A DNA stretch of 64,000 bases, taken from an uncultured Gammaproteobacteria bacterium (GTDB lineage Bacteria > Pseudomonadota > Gammaproteobacteria > Nitrosococcales > Methylophagaceae). The notes beneath the pieces are model-generated. The model did no database searches. It was not told where the DNA came from and saw nothing but the letters and a program-made list of their open reading frames with translations. Location of the stretch: the NCBI GenBank assembly GCA_905181885.1, contig CAJIZI010000001.1:62001-126000 (forward strand), given 5' to 3'. The translations under genes and the position numbers were made by a program. Positions 19,913 through 29,029 of the stretch are shown here, piece by piece (within the stretch, counting starts at the first letter, position 1; every line of letters starts with the position of its first letter).

Positions 19913-20920
19913 ATGATAACCCAATCCCCCATATTGTTACCAAAGGAAGGCTGGCAAAAAGCTTTGACTAATGCGATCAATGACCCAAAAGAGTTACTGG
20001 CACAATTAGGGTTAAGTGGTTACCTAGAGGCCATTGATGGTGATATTATCAAGAAATTTCCTCTGCGAGTACCTCAAAGTTATATCAATAAAATGCGACA
20101 TGGTGACCCATTTGATCCTCTATTACGCCAAGTTTTTCCGCTAATTGATGAAGGATTTGATGTCGAAAATTTTGTAAAGGATCCTGTTGGTGACCAACTT
20201 GCAATAACAAGCCCAGGAATCTTACAAAAATATCATGGCCGTGCCTTATTACTCACAACTGGTGCTTGCGCCATACATTGCCGATATTGCTTTCGACGCC
20301 ACTTTCCCTACCAGGATAGCAATCCACTAGCAAGCCAATGGCAAGATACTTTAAATGCACTTCGAAGTGATTTATCTGTTAGCGAGGTTATTCTTAGTGG
20401 CGGCGATCCACTTTCACTCTCAGATAAAAAACTTGCAAACATGGTTAAAGAACTCGAAAAGATACCTCATTTAAAACGACTTCGAATCCACACTCGTCTG
20501 CCTCTTGTATTACCTGAACGTATTAACACTAAGTTATTAAGCTGGCTTAGTGAAACACGTTTTCAAGTTGTCATGGTCATCCATGCTAACCATGCCAATG
20601 AATTAGCAGATGATGTTGCCCATGCATTGAGCTCGCTTTCTGGCATTAATGTTCAGCTACTGAACCAATCGGTCTTGCTTAAAGGCATCAATGACAGCGT
20701 CAAAGAACTAGCCAATTTGAGTGAGAGGCTCTTTGAACTTGGTGTTATGCCATATTACTTACATCTACTTGACCCTGTTGCAGGTGCTTCTCATTTTGAT
20801 GTTAGCCAAACTCACGGGATTAAACTGGTCGAACAACTACGTAAGCAGCTCTCAGGTTACCTTGTGCCAAGATTAGTTAGGGAGCAGCAAGGAGAACCTA
20901 GTAAAACTATTATTGGATAG
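19913..20920 (+). CDS. epmB: EF-P beta-lysylation protein EpmB (lysine 2,3-aminomutase-like radical SAM enzyme)
   Basis: EpmB converts (S)-alpha-lysine to (R)-beta-lysine for transfer to EF-P by EpmA. The 335-residue protein has the radical SAM cysteines in CAIHCRYC (Cys119, Cys123, Cys126) followed by FRRHFPY, as in the KamA family. It also has EVILSGGDPLSLSD and IHTRLPLVLPERI downstream. It is clearly shorter than clostridial lysine aminomutases, as EpmB usually is. It is divergent from efp and convergent with gltA, with a 5-bp gap. Confidence 0.93.
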   Translation: MITQSPILLPKEGWQKALTNAINDPKELLAQLGLSGYLEAIDGDIIKKFPLRVPQSYINKMRHGDPFDPLLRQVFPLIDEGFDVENFVKDPVGDQLAITSPGILQKYHGRALLLTTGACAIHCRYCFRRHFPYQDSNPLASQWQDTLNALRSDLSVSEVILSGGDPLSLSDKKLANMVKELEKIPHLKRLRIHTRLPLVLPERINTKLLSWLSETRFQVVMVIHANHANELADDVAHALSSLSGINVQLLNQSVLLKGINDSVKELANLSERLFELGVMPYYLHLLDPVAGASHFDVSQTHGIKLVEQLRKQLSGYLVPRLVREQQGEPSKTIIG

Positions 20921-20925
20921 CCAGA

Positions 20926-22086
20926 TTAGCTTCGTTCACTCATAGGGGTGTACCCACGCACATCACTACCTATATAGATTTGTGTAGGGCGATAAATCCG
21001 GTTATCAGAAATCTGTTCTCGCCAGTGCGCTAACCAACCTGCTGAACGCGCCACAGCAAATAGAGCTGTAAATTGATCTGCTGATATACCCATTTCAGCA
21101 TATAAAATACCCGAATAAAAATCGACATTTGGGTAAACTCCTTTATGACCAAGTCTATCTTTACAAATTTCTTCAACTTTCATTGCAGTTTTAAATGTAC
21201 TATCTAAACTATTCCCACGGTCAGATATTAATTCATTAACAAGTTTGTGTAAGATAGTTGCTCGCGGATCTTTAACTTTATATTCACGGTGACCCATCCC
21301 CCAGATCACTTCTTTATTAGCTAATGCGTTATCAATCCAAGCTTCCGCTTTATCTGCACTACCAATCTCCTTCAACATCTCCACAACACGAAAATTTGCG
21401 CCGCCATGTAAAGGTCCTGACAACGTACCTATTGCGCCAGATATAACGCTATAAGGCGTTGCTAGAGTTGATCCTGAAACCAAGGCAGAAAAGGTCGAGG
21501 CGTTTAGCGTGTGCTCAGCATGCAAAATAAGACATACATCCATTATCTTTGACAGCATGGGATCAGGCTCTTTTCCCGTAAACATATATAATAAATTTTC
21601 AGCTACCGACAAGTCTTCACGCGGCTCGACAGGATTATAACCACCTCTAATATGTTCCCACATCGCTACTAATGGTGCCATTTGAGCAATAATATTGACT
21701 GTCATATTACGAACATAACGCAGATCTTCACCGGCATCAGAACCTGTTAAACATTCGGTCCCCGGATAGAACATACCCAAACTCGACACCGCAGTTTGTA
21801 GCATATCCATCGGGTGTGCACTTGAAGGGAAGTGGCGCATCATTTCACGGATATGATATTTAATTCGGTAATGACTTTTTAACTTAGTCTTAAAACTAGC
21901 TAGATCGGCTGAAGAAGGTAATTCACCTTCCAAAAGTAATAATGTTGTTTCCTCGAAGCTACTATTAGCAGCTAAAGTTTCAATAGAGTAGCCCCGATAG
22001 GATAGCAGCCCCTTCTCGCCATCAATAAACGAAATGGCAGACTTAGTGGCGGCAACGCCCTCTAGTCCTGGTAAAAAATCACTCAT
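20926..22086 (-). CDS. gltA: Citrate synthase family protein (citrate or 2-methylcitrate synthase)
   Basis: The enzyme condenses oxaloacetate with acetyl-CoA, or propionyl-CoA in the methylcitrate variant. The 386-residue protein begins LPGLEGVAATKSAISFIDGEKGLLSYRGYSIE. The catalytic histidines lie in SGPLHGGAN and GMGHREYKVKDPRA, and the catalytic aspartate is in NVDFYSG. The size and the GEKGLLSYRGY start fit the shorter PrpC/CitZ-like group rather than the ~430-residue enterobacterial GltA. No prp genes are adjacent, so the main TCA-cycle role is plausible but not proven. It stands alone, 142 bp upstream of the lipA end. Confidence 0.88.
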   Translation of the reverse strand: MSDFLPGLEGVAATKSAISFIDGEKGLLSYRGYSIETLAANSSFEETTLLLLEGELPSSADLASFKTKLKSHYRIKYHIREMMRHFPSSAHPMDMLQTAVSSLGMFYPGTECLTGSDAGEDLRYVRNMTVNIIAQMAPLVAMWEHIRGGYNPVEPREDLSVAENLLYMFTGKEPDPMLSKIMDVCLILHAEHTLNASTFSALVSGSTLATPYSVISGAIGTLSGPLHGGANFRVVEMLKEIGSADKAEAWIDNALANKEVIWGMGHREYKVKDPRATILHKLVNELISDRGNSLDSTFKTAMKVEEICKDRLGHKGVYPNVDFYSGILYAEMGISADQFTALFAVARSAGWLAHWREQISDNRIYRPTQIYIGSDVRGYTPMSERS

Positions 22087-22228
22087 CCAACGACCTCATG
22101 CTCTATTTAAGAGCGATACAGTTTAAAATTTAAGTGCGCCATTATACTGCATACAATATTTTGTAACATTTAAGATTTTCTAGTTCTCGGTTAACACACA
22201 CGTTTGAATTGACTAGTAACAATGCCAA

Positions 22229-23185
22229 CTAAGAAACATGTTTTCCTTCAGCCTGCAAATCTGCATGGTAAGAAGAGCGAACCATTGGTCCACTAGCTAC
22301 ATGCTCAAAGCCCATTCCTTTGGCCACAACAGCTAAATCATCAAATTCTGCCGGCGTAACAAAACGTTCTACTGCTAAATGATGGCGACTCGGTTGAAGA
22401 TATTGTCCAAGAGTCAACATTTGACAATCATGATCACGTAGATCTTGCATCACTTGTTTGATTTCATCTATTGTTTCACCTAGACCTAGCATCAAACCTG
22501 ATTTTGTCGGTACGTTTGGATGTTGTGCTTGAAATTTTTTGATTAAATCTAATGACCACTGATAATCTGAACCTGGACGAACTGCCTTATACAAGCGAGG
22601 TATACTTTCTAAATTATGATTGAAGATATCGGGAGGACACTCAGCTAACACTTCTAATGCCACATTCATTCTCCCCCGAAAATCAGGGACTAACACTTCA
22701 ATATTAGTATTAGGTGACTGTGTGCGAATTTCTTTAATACATTCCCTGAAATGAGCAGCGCCTCCATCGCGTAAATCATCTCGATCAACTGAGGTAACTA
22801 CGACATGTTTAAGCTTCATAGCAGCAATGGTCTTTGCTAAATGAGCAGGTTCATTCTGATCTAGTGGGTCAGGTTTACCATGTGCCACATCACAAAAAGG
22901 ACAGCGTCGAGTACAAATTTGCCCCATAATCAAAAAAGTTGCCGTGCCCTGCGTAAAACACTCACCTAAATTAGGACAAGCCGCTTCCTCACAAATGGTA
23001 TGCAATTGATGCTCTCGCAGCAATGTCTTTAACCGAGATACTTCTGGATTACTTGGTACCTTTGACCTTATCCAGTCTGGCTTGCGTTTGGGTTCTGTTG
23101 GCACGACTTTAATTGGGATTCGTGAAACTTTCGACTCCCCCCTTAGTGCACTTACATCCCTTTTTGTTGATACTATTTCAGCCAT
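22229..23185 (-). CDS. lipA: Lipoyl synthase LipA
   Basis: LipA inserts two sulfurs into protein-bound octanoyl groups to form lipoate on the 2-oxoacid dehydrogenases and GcvH. The 318-residue radical SAM protein has both iron-sulfur clusters: the auxiliary cluster cysteines [12 protein letters not shown] (Cys65, Cys70, Cys76) and the SAM cluster CTRRCPFC (Cys91, Cys95, Cys98). The near-C-terminal RSSYHA supplies the serine ligand. It lies 15 bp after lipB at the end of the large cell-envelope cluster, the same order as in Escherichia coli (ybeD-lipB-lipA). Confidence 0.97.
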   Translation of the reverse strand: MAEIVSTKRDVSALRGESKVSRIPIKVVPTEPKRKPDWIRSKVPSNPEVSRLKTLLREHQLHTICEEAACPNLGECFTQGTATFLIMGQICTRRCPFCDVAHGKPDPLDQNEPAHLAKTIAAMKLKHVVVTSVDRDDLRDGGAAHFRECIKEIRTQSPNTNIEVLVPDFRGRMNVALEVLAECPPDIFNHNLESIPRLYKAVRPGSDYQWSLDLIKKFQAQHPNVPTKSGLMLGLGETIDEIKQVMQDLRDHDCQMLTLGQYLQPSRHHLAVERFVTPAEFDDLAVVAKGMGFEHVASGPMVRSSYHADLQAEGKHVS

Positions 23186-23200
23186 TAAAACACCTTAAAA

Positions 23201-23797
23201 TTACATTCTTGCTATCAATTCGTTCACAAATTGTTGCTTTACTTCTATCATTGTCAAATCACATCTTAAACCTTTGAGATCAATCATTTTCATTCCCTCA
23301 ATACCACAAGGGTTAATCGACAAAAAAGGTGATAAGTCCATATCAACATTTAAACTAATGCCATGATAACAGCACCCACGCTTAACTCTTAAACCTAGAG
23401 AAGCAATTTTACTACCTTCTACATAAACACCCGGTGCCTCAGGATCTGTATATGCTAAAAGTCCTTGCATTGCTAACAAACTAATAACAGTCTGCTCCAG
23501 CAGCATCACCATCTTTTTGACACCTAGATCAGAACGCTTTAGGTCAAATAAAGTATAGGCAATTAATTGACCAGGCCCATGATATGTAACTTGGCCTCCG
23601 CGGTCTGATCTAAATACCGGTATAGAACCTGTATTTAACAAATGCTCCTCTTTGCCATTTGAACCTTGACTAAAAACAGGAGGGTGTTCACATAACCACA
23701 ATTCATCCTCAGCCTCAGTCTTTCTTGAAAGTGTGAAATCTTTCATAGCTCGGAAGGCCAGAGCATAATCAATTAATCCTAAGTCTTTAATTATCAT
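23201..23797 (-). CDS. lipB: Octanoyl-[acyl-carrier-protein]:protein N-octanoyltransferase LipB
   Basis: LipB transfers octanoate from acyl carrier protein to lipoyl domains, the step before LipA. The 198-residue protein has DRGGQVTYHGPGQLIAYTLFDL, the lysine-containing GSKIASLGLRVKRG and the catalytic cysteine in INPCGIEGM, as expected. It sits between ybeD and lipA on the same strand with gaps of 9 and 15 bp, so the three are cotranscribed. Confidence 0.96.
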   Translation of the reverse strand: MIIKDLGLIDYALAFRAMKDFTLSRKTEAEDELWLCEHPPVFSQGSNGKEEHLLNTGSIPVFRSDRGGQVTYHGPGQLIAYTLFDLKRSDLGVKKMVMLLEQTVISLLAMQGLLAYTDPEAPGVYVEGSKIASLGLRVKRGCCYHGISLNVDMDLSPFLSINPCGIEGMKMIDLKGLRCDLTMIEVKQQFVNELIARM

Positions 23798-23806
23798 TTT
23801 AAATGA

Positions 23807-24079
23807 TTACAAAATATATTTAACTAACTCATGGCTGCTTAAGGCTTCATAAATAGTATCAACCTGTAATTTACTCGTCACATAAACAGTTACAGTGATT
23901 GAGGTGAACTTACCACCAGAACTTTGTTTTTTTGTGACAGCGCCTTCTCGAATAATTTCTACGTGCTCACCGACGATCCTCACAACTGTAGCATCAAAAT
24001 CAAAGCTCGTTTCTCCCATTGCTTTAATATCAAAATCACAAGGAAACTCAATTAAAGACTCGCGTTCTTCAACCATCAT
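23807..24079 (-). CDS. ybeD: YbeD-like DUF493 family protein
   Basis: This small cytoplasmic protein with an ACT-like ferredoxin fold has no settled function; the E. coli homologue lies in the same place between dacA and lipB. I chose the ATG at 24079 (or the adjacent one at 24076), giving MMVEERESLIEFPCDF and 90 residues, because DUF493 proteins normally begin a few residues before the LxxFPC-like block. An earlier in-frame ATG at 24115 would lie deep in the aminotransferase gene. The chosen start overlaps the end of the upstream gene by 11 bases, indicating coupling. Confidence 0.88.
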   Translation of the reverse strand: MMVEERESLIEFPCDFDIKAMGETSFDFDATVVRIVGEHVEIIREGAVTKKQSSGGKFTSITVTVYVTSKLQVDTIYEALSSHELVKYIL

Positions 24080-24923
24080 TTCGTTCCTCTGCTTTAGCAT
24101 GTTGATAAAGTGCATCTATTTTTTGCCAAACTGGCCCTGGTATTCCTTCCCCAACTTTCACACCATTAAGACGTGTTATTGGTAATACTTCTTTGGTAGA
24201 ACTGCTCGTCCACAGTTCATCGACATCGGTCAATTTAAATTCGGCGACAGGCTCTTCAATCAGTCGAATTCCTGCTTTTGAAGCAAGACTTATGACTACC
24301 TCACGTGTAATACCAGCTAATATTTTTCCACTTTTAGGCGCCGTATAAATAACACCATCGATAACCGCATAAGCATTACTTGTAGAACCCTCTGTAAGAT
24401 ACCCATCACTAATCAATAGTGCTTCTTCAGCACCCGCATCTTTTGCCTGCTGCTTTAACAAACAATTTGGTAATAAACTAGTCGATTTAATATTACATCT
24501 CTGCCAACGAGAATCTTTTAATGAAATTGCAGAAATACCATTTTTCTTATATTTTACTGGCACTACCTGCATCAGATTACTCATAACAAACACTGTTGGA
24601 TTGGTATTTTCAGGAAAAACATGGTCTCTTGCTGCAACTCCTCGTGTTACTTGTATATACAGTACTTGGTCACCACCTAAATGAAGGTTAATTAATTTGT
24701 TAAGCACTGTTTCCCAATGTTTCTCAGAGTAAGGATTTACAATTCTGCTCTCATCAAGACTATTTTGTAGCCGTTCTAAATGGCTTTTCAATTTAAAGCA
24801 ATGTCCATCATAAACGGGAATAACTTCGTACACCCCATCACCGAACACAAAACCTCTATCAAGAACGGATACTTTCGCCTCATCGGCGGCAATAAACTTT
24901 CCATTTAAAAAAACATCAGTCAC
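24069..24923 (-). CDS. dat: D-amino acid aminotransferase (D-alanine transaminase, PLP fold type IV)
   Basis: The 284-residue protein begins VFLNGKFIAADEAKVSVLDRGFVFGDGVYEV, the classic N-terminus of Dat/IlvE-type enzymes. It has QVTRGVAARDHVFP, the PLP lysine in RCNIKSTSLLPN (Lys146), and LTEGSTSNAYAV. These favour D-amino acid aminotransferase over branched-chain or aminodeoxychorismate lyase activity. It interconverts D-alanine and D-glutamate with their oxoacids. Its position between dacA, which releases D-Ala from peptidoglycan, and ybeD-lipBA suggests recycling of D-Ala. It starts 4 bp after the end of dacA. Confidence 0.87.
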   Translation of the reverse strand: MTDVFLNGKFIAADEAKVSVLDRGFVFGDGVYEVIPVYDGHCFKLKSHLERLQNSLDESRIVNPYSEKHWETVLNKLINLHLGGDQVLYIQVTRGVAARDHVFPENTNPTVFVMSNLMQVVPVKYKKNGISAISLKDSRWQRCNIKSTSLLPNCLLKQQAKDAGAEEALLISDGYLTEGSTSNAYAVIDGVIYTAPKSGKILAGITREVVISLASKAGIRLIEEPVAEFKLTDVDELWTSSSTKEVLPITRLNGVKVGEGIPGPVWQKIDALYQHAKAEERNDG

Positions 24924-24926
24924 AAA

Positions 24927-26072
24927 CTAGGCCCAGAACATCATCAACAAAGTATCTATCAAACGGCGCCACCAACTACCCTTTTCTATCGCCTCTAATG
25001 CCACTAAGGATCTTGTTGCAACTAGCTTTCCATGTAGATGTATTTCTACATTACCTAACGCCTGGCCAATTAAGATAGGAGCAATAAACGGCAAGTTAAA
25101 GTTTGTTGTAGCTACCAATTCTTTGTAGCTACCTCGGGGAACAGTAACAGCCAAGGGCGTCTCAAGACCCAAGCTCACTATATTTGTTAAACCTTTCCAG
25201 ACTTTACTAGTAGTAACCTCTTGATCAGCACCATACAATACATGGGTTTCAAAAAACCGAAAGCCGTAGCTAAATAATTTCTGTGTCTCTGCTGCTCGTG
25301 CATTTTCACTGTCTGTTCCCAAAACAACAGAGATTAATCTTGTACCCTGACGCTCTGATGAGGCAGCCAGACAATAACCGGCTTCTTGAGTGTGGCCTGT
25401 TTTTAAACCGTCAACGCTTTTATCCCTCCATAGCAATTTATTTCTGTTTTGTTGTGTAATATTATTGTAAGTGAACTTTTTCTCGGCATACCATGCATAA
25501 TGATCTGGGAAATCACGAATTACTGCTGTAGACAAAATAGCAATATCTTTGGCCGTAGTATAGTGATCCTTTCCTGGTAAGCCGGTGGCATTTTGGTAGT
25601 TAGTATCGAACATACCCAACTGTTGAGCATATTGATTCATCATTTGAGAAAAAGTCTCCTCACTGCCAGCCACATGTTCCGCTAAGGCGACTGCGGCATC
25701 ATTTCCCGATTGAATAATCATACCGCGCAATAAAACACCTACGGTTACCTTAGTATTGACTTCAATAAAGCTCCGAGAACCCACCATCCTCCATGCCTTT
25801 TCACTAATGAGCACCTCATCTTCTAAAGTAATGTTGCCCGCTGATAATTCATTTGACACAACATAAGCTGTCATCAGTTTCGTGATGCTTGCGGGGGGCA
25901 AACGCTGCTTTGCATTTAATTCTGCAATGACATGACCACTTGCAAAGTCCTGTAATATATATGATTTTGCTGATACTACAGGTACACTTGGTACTGGCCT
26001 TACAGCTGCATGTGATACAACACTCAATAAAACCAAACTAAATAATAAAAATATTTTTACTGTCTTTAACAT
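24927..26072 (-). CDS. dacA: D-alanyl-D-alanine carboxypeptidase (PBP5/6 family)
   Basis: The enzyme trims the terminal D-Ala from peptidoglycan pentapeptides. The 381-residue protein has a signal peptide (residues 1-22, ending SHA) and the penicillin-binding motifs SITK (62-65), SGN (122-124) and KTG (224-226). It also has the C-terminal PBP5 domain and a terminal amphipathic segment (WWRRLIDTLLMMFW) for membrane anchoring. All catalytic residues are present. It follows rlpA by 22 bp in the same transcript. Confidence 0.95.
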   Translation of the reverse strand: MLKTVKIFLLFSLVLLSVVSHAAVRPVPSVPVVSAKSYILQDFASGHVIAELNAKQRLPPASITKLMTAYVVSNELSAGNITLEDEVLISEKAWRMVGSRSFIEVNTKVTVGVLLRGMIIQSGNDAAVALAEHVAGSEETFSQMMNQYAQQLGMFDTNYQNATGLPGKDHYTTAKDIAILSTAVIRDFPDHYAWYAEKKFTYNNITQQNRNKLLWRDKSVDGLKTGHTQEAGYCLAASSERQGTRLISVVLGTDSENARAAETQKLFSYGFRFFETHVLYGADQEVTTSKVWKGLTNIVSLGLETPLAVTVPRGSYKELVATTNFNLPFIAPILIGQALGNVEIHLHGKLVATRSLVALEAIEKGSWWRRLIDTLLMMFWA

Positions 26073-26094
26073 TCAATATTCTCTAGAAAATAAT

Positions 26095-26919
26095 TTATTC
26101 CACAACAGCATGGCTCTCAGCCACACCCAGAACTTTCAGCTTTTCTGCCAGAGATTCACTGGCTTCAACATTGGCTAAGGGCCCTACTCTAACACGATAC
26201 AGAACACTTTGACCTCGATAAAGAGGCATCAGAAAAACAGTTTCAGCAAGGTGTGCTGCTAATTTCTCTTTAAGCTCTTCAGCCCGACCAATAGAACCAA
26301 AAGTGCCTACCTGCAAATACACACTGGAATGGGCATCTTGCTTCAATGGTTCTACATTTACTACGAGATTTTCAATATGCTGTTTACTCATCTCATAGTC
26401 TTCTGCATTGATAGCATTGACTTCTACTTCGGCTGTACCGTTGCCAATTATGTCTAATTTTGTAGCACCGGCATAAGATAAGTCAATGATACGCCCTTGA
26501 TGAAATGGCCCTCTATCATTTACTCTGACGATGATTTTCAAACCATTATTTAAGTTGGTAACTTCAACATAACTTGGGAGAGGCAATGTTTTGTGTGCTG
26601 CTGTCATTTCATACATATCATAGATTTCACCTGTGGCTGTTTTACGACCATGAAACTTTTTACCATACCAAGACGCAATACCTTTTTCACTATAACCTTC
26701 ATTTGTCGACATTGGATAATAACGTTTGCCAAGCACTACATAACTCTTTAACTTATCAGACCTTATTTTTTCAATTTTTGGCACTGCGTTTAACACCCCA
26801 GAAACGTCTGCAGGATTGCTGGGGGCACTATCACTTTTTTCCATTATATTCCCACCACAGCCAACTAAAAATAGTAGGATGAAGGCAGCAATAATCTGTT
26901 TCATTCCAACTTTCTTCAT
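26095..26919 (-). CDS. rlpA: Septal ring lytic transglycosylase RlpA (lipoprotein with SPOR domain)
   Basis: The 274-residue protein has a lipoprotein signal peptide with lipobox LVGC (Cys21). A double-psi beta-barrel domain follows (GIASWYGKKFHGRKTATGEIYD, then VRVNDRGPF and IIDLSYAGATKL), and then a C-terminal SPOR domain (VYLQVGTFGSIGRAEELKEKL) that binds denuded glycan strands at the septum. In Pseudomonas such proteins cleave naked glycan; in E. coli the enzyme is inactive. The conserved HGRxTAxGE is intact here. It lies between mltB and dacA with 2- and 22-bp gaps. Confidence 0.94.
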   Translation of the reverse strand: MKKVGMKQIIAAFILLFLVGCGGNIMEKSDSAPSNPADVSGVLNAVPKIEKIRSDKLKSYVVLGKRYYPMSTNEGYSEKGIASWYGKKFHGRKTATGEIYDMYEMTAAHKTLPLPSYVEVTNLNNGLKIIVRVNDRGPFHQGRIIDLSYAGATKLDIIGNGTAEVEVNAINAEDYEMSKQHIENLVVNVEPLKQDAHSSVYLQVGTFGSIGRAEELKEKLAAHLAETVFLMPLYRGQSVLYRVRVGPLANVEASESLAEKLKVLGVAESHAVVE

Positions 26920-26921
26920 AG

Positions 26922-27902
26922 CTAGTTTGTTAGGTTATATTCTTGACTAATTAATGCAGCTAACTGTGTAACAGCCATCGCATACATGCGACTATGGTTA
27001 TAACGAGTAATACTGTAAAAATTCTGGCGTGTAAGCCAATATTCCTCACCTTCAAGCTGGGTCAAACTAATAATTGCTAACTGATTAGTATCTGAAGGTA
27101 ATGATATTGTTGCTACGCCAGCATTAGTTAATTCATCTCGCTCAATATCTGGCTTGGTCCCTTTCTCTAACAATGCAATTGGCGGACTACCGGCAACTGT
27201 CGTTTTATGAGCAATACTTTCACCTGCAACCCAACCGTGACGATTTAAATAGTTAGCAATACTGCCAATGGCATCTGTTGGATTAGTCCAAATATCACGC
27301 TTACCGTCACCATCAAAATCAACCGCGTAAGCTCTAAAGCTACTAGGCATAAACTGCCCGAGACCCATTGCGCCCGCATAAGAACCCATTGGGGTTAATA
27401 TCGACATTTTTTCTTCGCGTGTTAAAAACAAAAAATGACCTAATTCACTTCGAAAAAACTTACTTCTTGGAGGGTATCGAAATGCCAGCGTTGATAACGC
27501 ATCGACAACACGATAGCCGCCAACATTGCTACCATAGCTAGTTTCGACCCCAAGGATAGCAATGATTATTTCAGCTGGAACGCCGAACTCCCTCTCTGCT
27601 TTCACTAATGTACTCTTATTGGCTTGCCAAAATACTGCCCCGTTATTAATTCGCTTTTGAGTTATAAATATTTTGCGATAGTCATACCAAGGCTTGCTTT
27701 TCTCAGCCGGTCTAGCTATTGCCTTTAAAATAGACTTTTTAACATTTACTTGCTCAAAAACTGTCTGTAATTCAGCTTTATCAAAGCCATGTTCATCATG
27801 CATTTCATCAATGAATTTGGACACTCCCGGCAAATATTCATTAGCATAAGACAATGATGAAAAAGTCAGGTACAAAAAAGTAATAAATAATAATGATTTC
27901 AT
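26922..27902 (-). CDS. mltB: Lytic murein transglycosylase B (MltB/SltB family)
   Basis: The enzyme cleaves peptidoglycan to 1,6-anhydro-muropeptides. The 326-residue protein has a signal peptide (about residues 1-20, ending SYA, without a lipobox cysteine, so it is soluble or peripheral). The catalytic glutamate is Glu120 in AILGVETSYG. Downstream are GAMGLGQFMPSSFRAYAVDFDGDGKRDIW and the A-IGSIANYLNRHGW block of MltB. It sits between rodA and rlpA; the start overlaps the rodA stop by four bases. Confidence 0.94.
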   Translation of the reverse strand: MKSLLFITFLYLTFSSLSYANEYLPGVSKFIDEMHDEHGFDKAELQTVFEQVNVKKSILKAIARPAEKSKPWYDYRKIFITQKRINNGAVFWQANKSTLVKAEREFGVPAEIIIAILGVETSYGSNVGGYRVVDALSTLAFRYPPRSKFFRSELGHFLFLTREEKMSILTPMGSYAGAMGLGQFMPSSFRAYAVDFDGDGKRDIWTNPTDAIGSIANYLNRHGWVAGESIAHKTTVAGSPPIALLEKGTKPDIERDELTNAGVATISLPSDTNQLAIISLTQLEGEEYWLTRQNFYSITRYNHSRMYAMAVTQLAALISQEYNLTN

Positions 27903-29029
27903 GATTCCATCATCCTTCTATGAGTATGAATAGACATAAGAATACCGAAGCTAGCCAACAAGGTCACCATTGAAGTACCTCCATAACTGACTAGGGGCAA
28001 TGGCACTCCTACAACTGGCAATAAACCCGTTACCATTCCAACGTTTACGAGTACACCCACCAGAAAAGTTAATGAAATACTCCCCGCCAATAATCTCGCA
28101 AAACTTGATTGAGCTCGACTAGCAATATACAAACCTCTGCCTGCAATAGCTAAGTACAAAAACAAAAACATGCTAACACCTAAAAGTCCGAACTCTTCTG
28201 CAATCACAGAGAAAATAAAATCTGTTGATCTTTCTGGTAAAAAAGCTAGATTAGACTGGGTTCCTTCTAACCAACCGCGGCCGAACAAACCACCCGACCC
28301 AATTGCTATTTTGGATTGGATAATATGATAGCCAGCACCCAATGGATCACTCTCTGGGTTTAAAAAAGTTAACACTCGTTGCTTTTGATAGTTATGCATG
28401 AGGTGCCATAAAACAGGTAGCGCCGAGGCTACAGAAATTAAAAGCCCAATAATAAACCTCCAAGAAACACCTGATAAGAATATGACAATCAGTCCTGAGC
28501 TTGCTATTAGCAATGAAGTCCCTAAATCAGGTTGTTTAGAGATTAATAAGGAAGGTATAAAAACCATCACTAAACACACGACTATGCGTAAAAAGCTTGG
28601 TGGTAAAGGGCGCTCTGCTATGTAAGCCGCGACTGATAGTGGTACTGCAATTTTCATTAATTCTGATGGCTGAAAACGAACAATACCTAGGTTTAACCAG
28701 CGCTGTGCACCTTTGCCTTCATCCCCAACCATCAGCACTGAAATTAACAGAAGCAGTCCGACACCATATATCCAATATGCCAAGTCACGCATGCGATCAG
28801 GATGAATATTAGCCAGGAAGATTAATACTAAAAATGCAGTTCCCACCCGTATCAACTGTCTCACTACTAAACTTATATTTTGATCCCCCGCACTAAACAA
28901 AACCATCAGTCCAGCACCTAGTAGGACTAGTAAACCAAGTAGCAACAAAGCATCGATATGGACTGCTCGTAATGCTAAAGTTAAACTCCAGCGCTCAGGA
29001 CTAGATAAACTATTAATCATTGGCAACAA
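27899..29029 (-). CDS. rodA: Rod shape-determining protein RodA (SEDS peptidoglycan glycosyltransferase)
   Basis: RodA polymerises glycan strands for lateral wall growth together with PBP2. The 376-residue integral membrane protein has about ten membrane segments and SEDS hallmarks: GAQRWLNLGIVRFQPSELMKIAVPL, KQPDLGTSLLIASSGL, and the C-terminal GVPLPLVSYGGTSMVTLL. The first codons overlap the mrdA end by 17 bases; an internal ATG (29020) would leave an 8-base overlap. It is followed by mltB. Confidence 0.95.
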   Translation of the reverse strand: MLPMINSLSSPERWSLTLALRAVHIDALLLLGLLVLLGAGLMVLFSAGDQNISLVVRQLIRVGTAFLVLIFLANIHPDRMRDLAYWIYGVGLLLLISVLMVGDEGKGAQRWLNLGIVRFQPSELMKIAVPLSVAAYIAERPLPPSFLRIVVCLVMVFIPSLLISKQPDLGTSLLIASSGLIVIFLSGVSWRFIIGLLISVASALPVLWHLMHNYQKQRVLTFLNPESDPLGAGYHIIQSKIAIGSGGLFGRGWLEGTQSNLAFLPERSTDFIFSVIAEEFGLLGVSMFLFLYLAIAGRGLYIASRAQSSFARLLAGSISLTFLVGVLVNVGMVTGLLPVVGVPLPLVSYGGTSMVTLLASFGILMSIHTHRRMMES

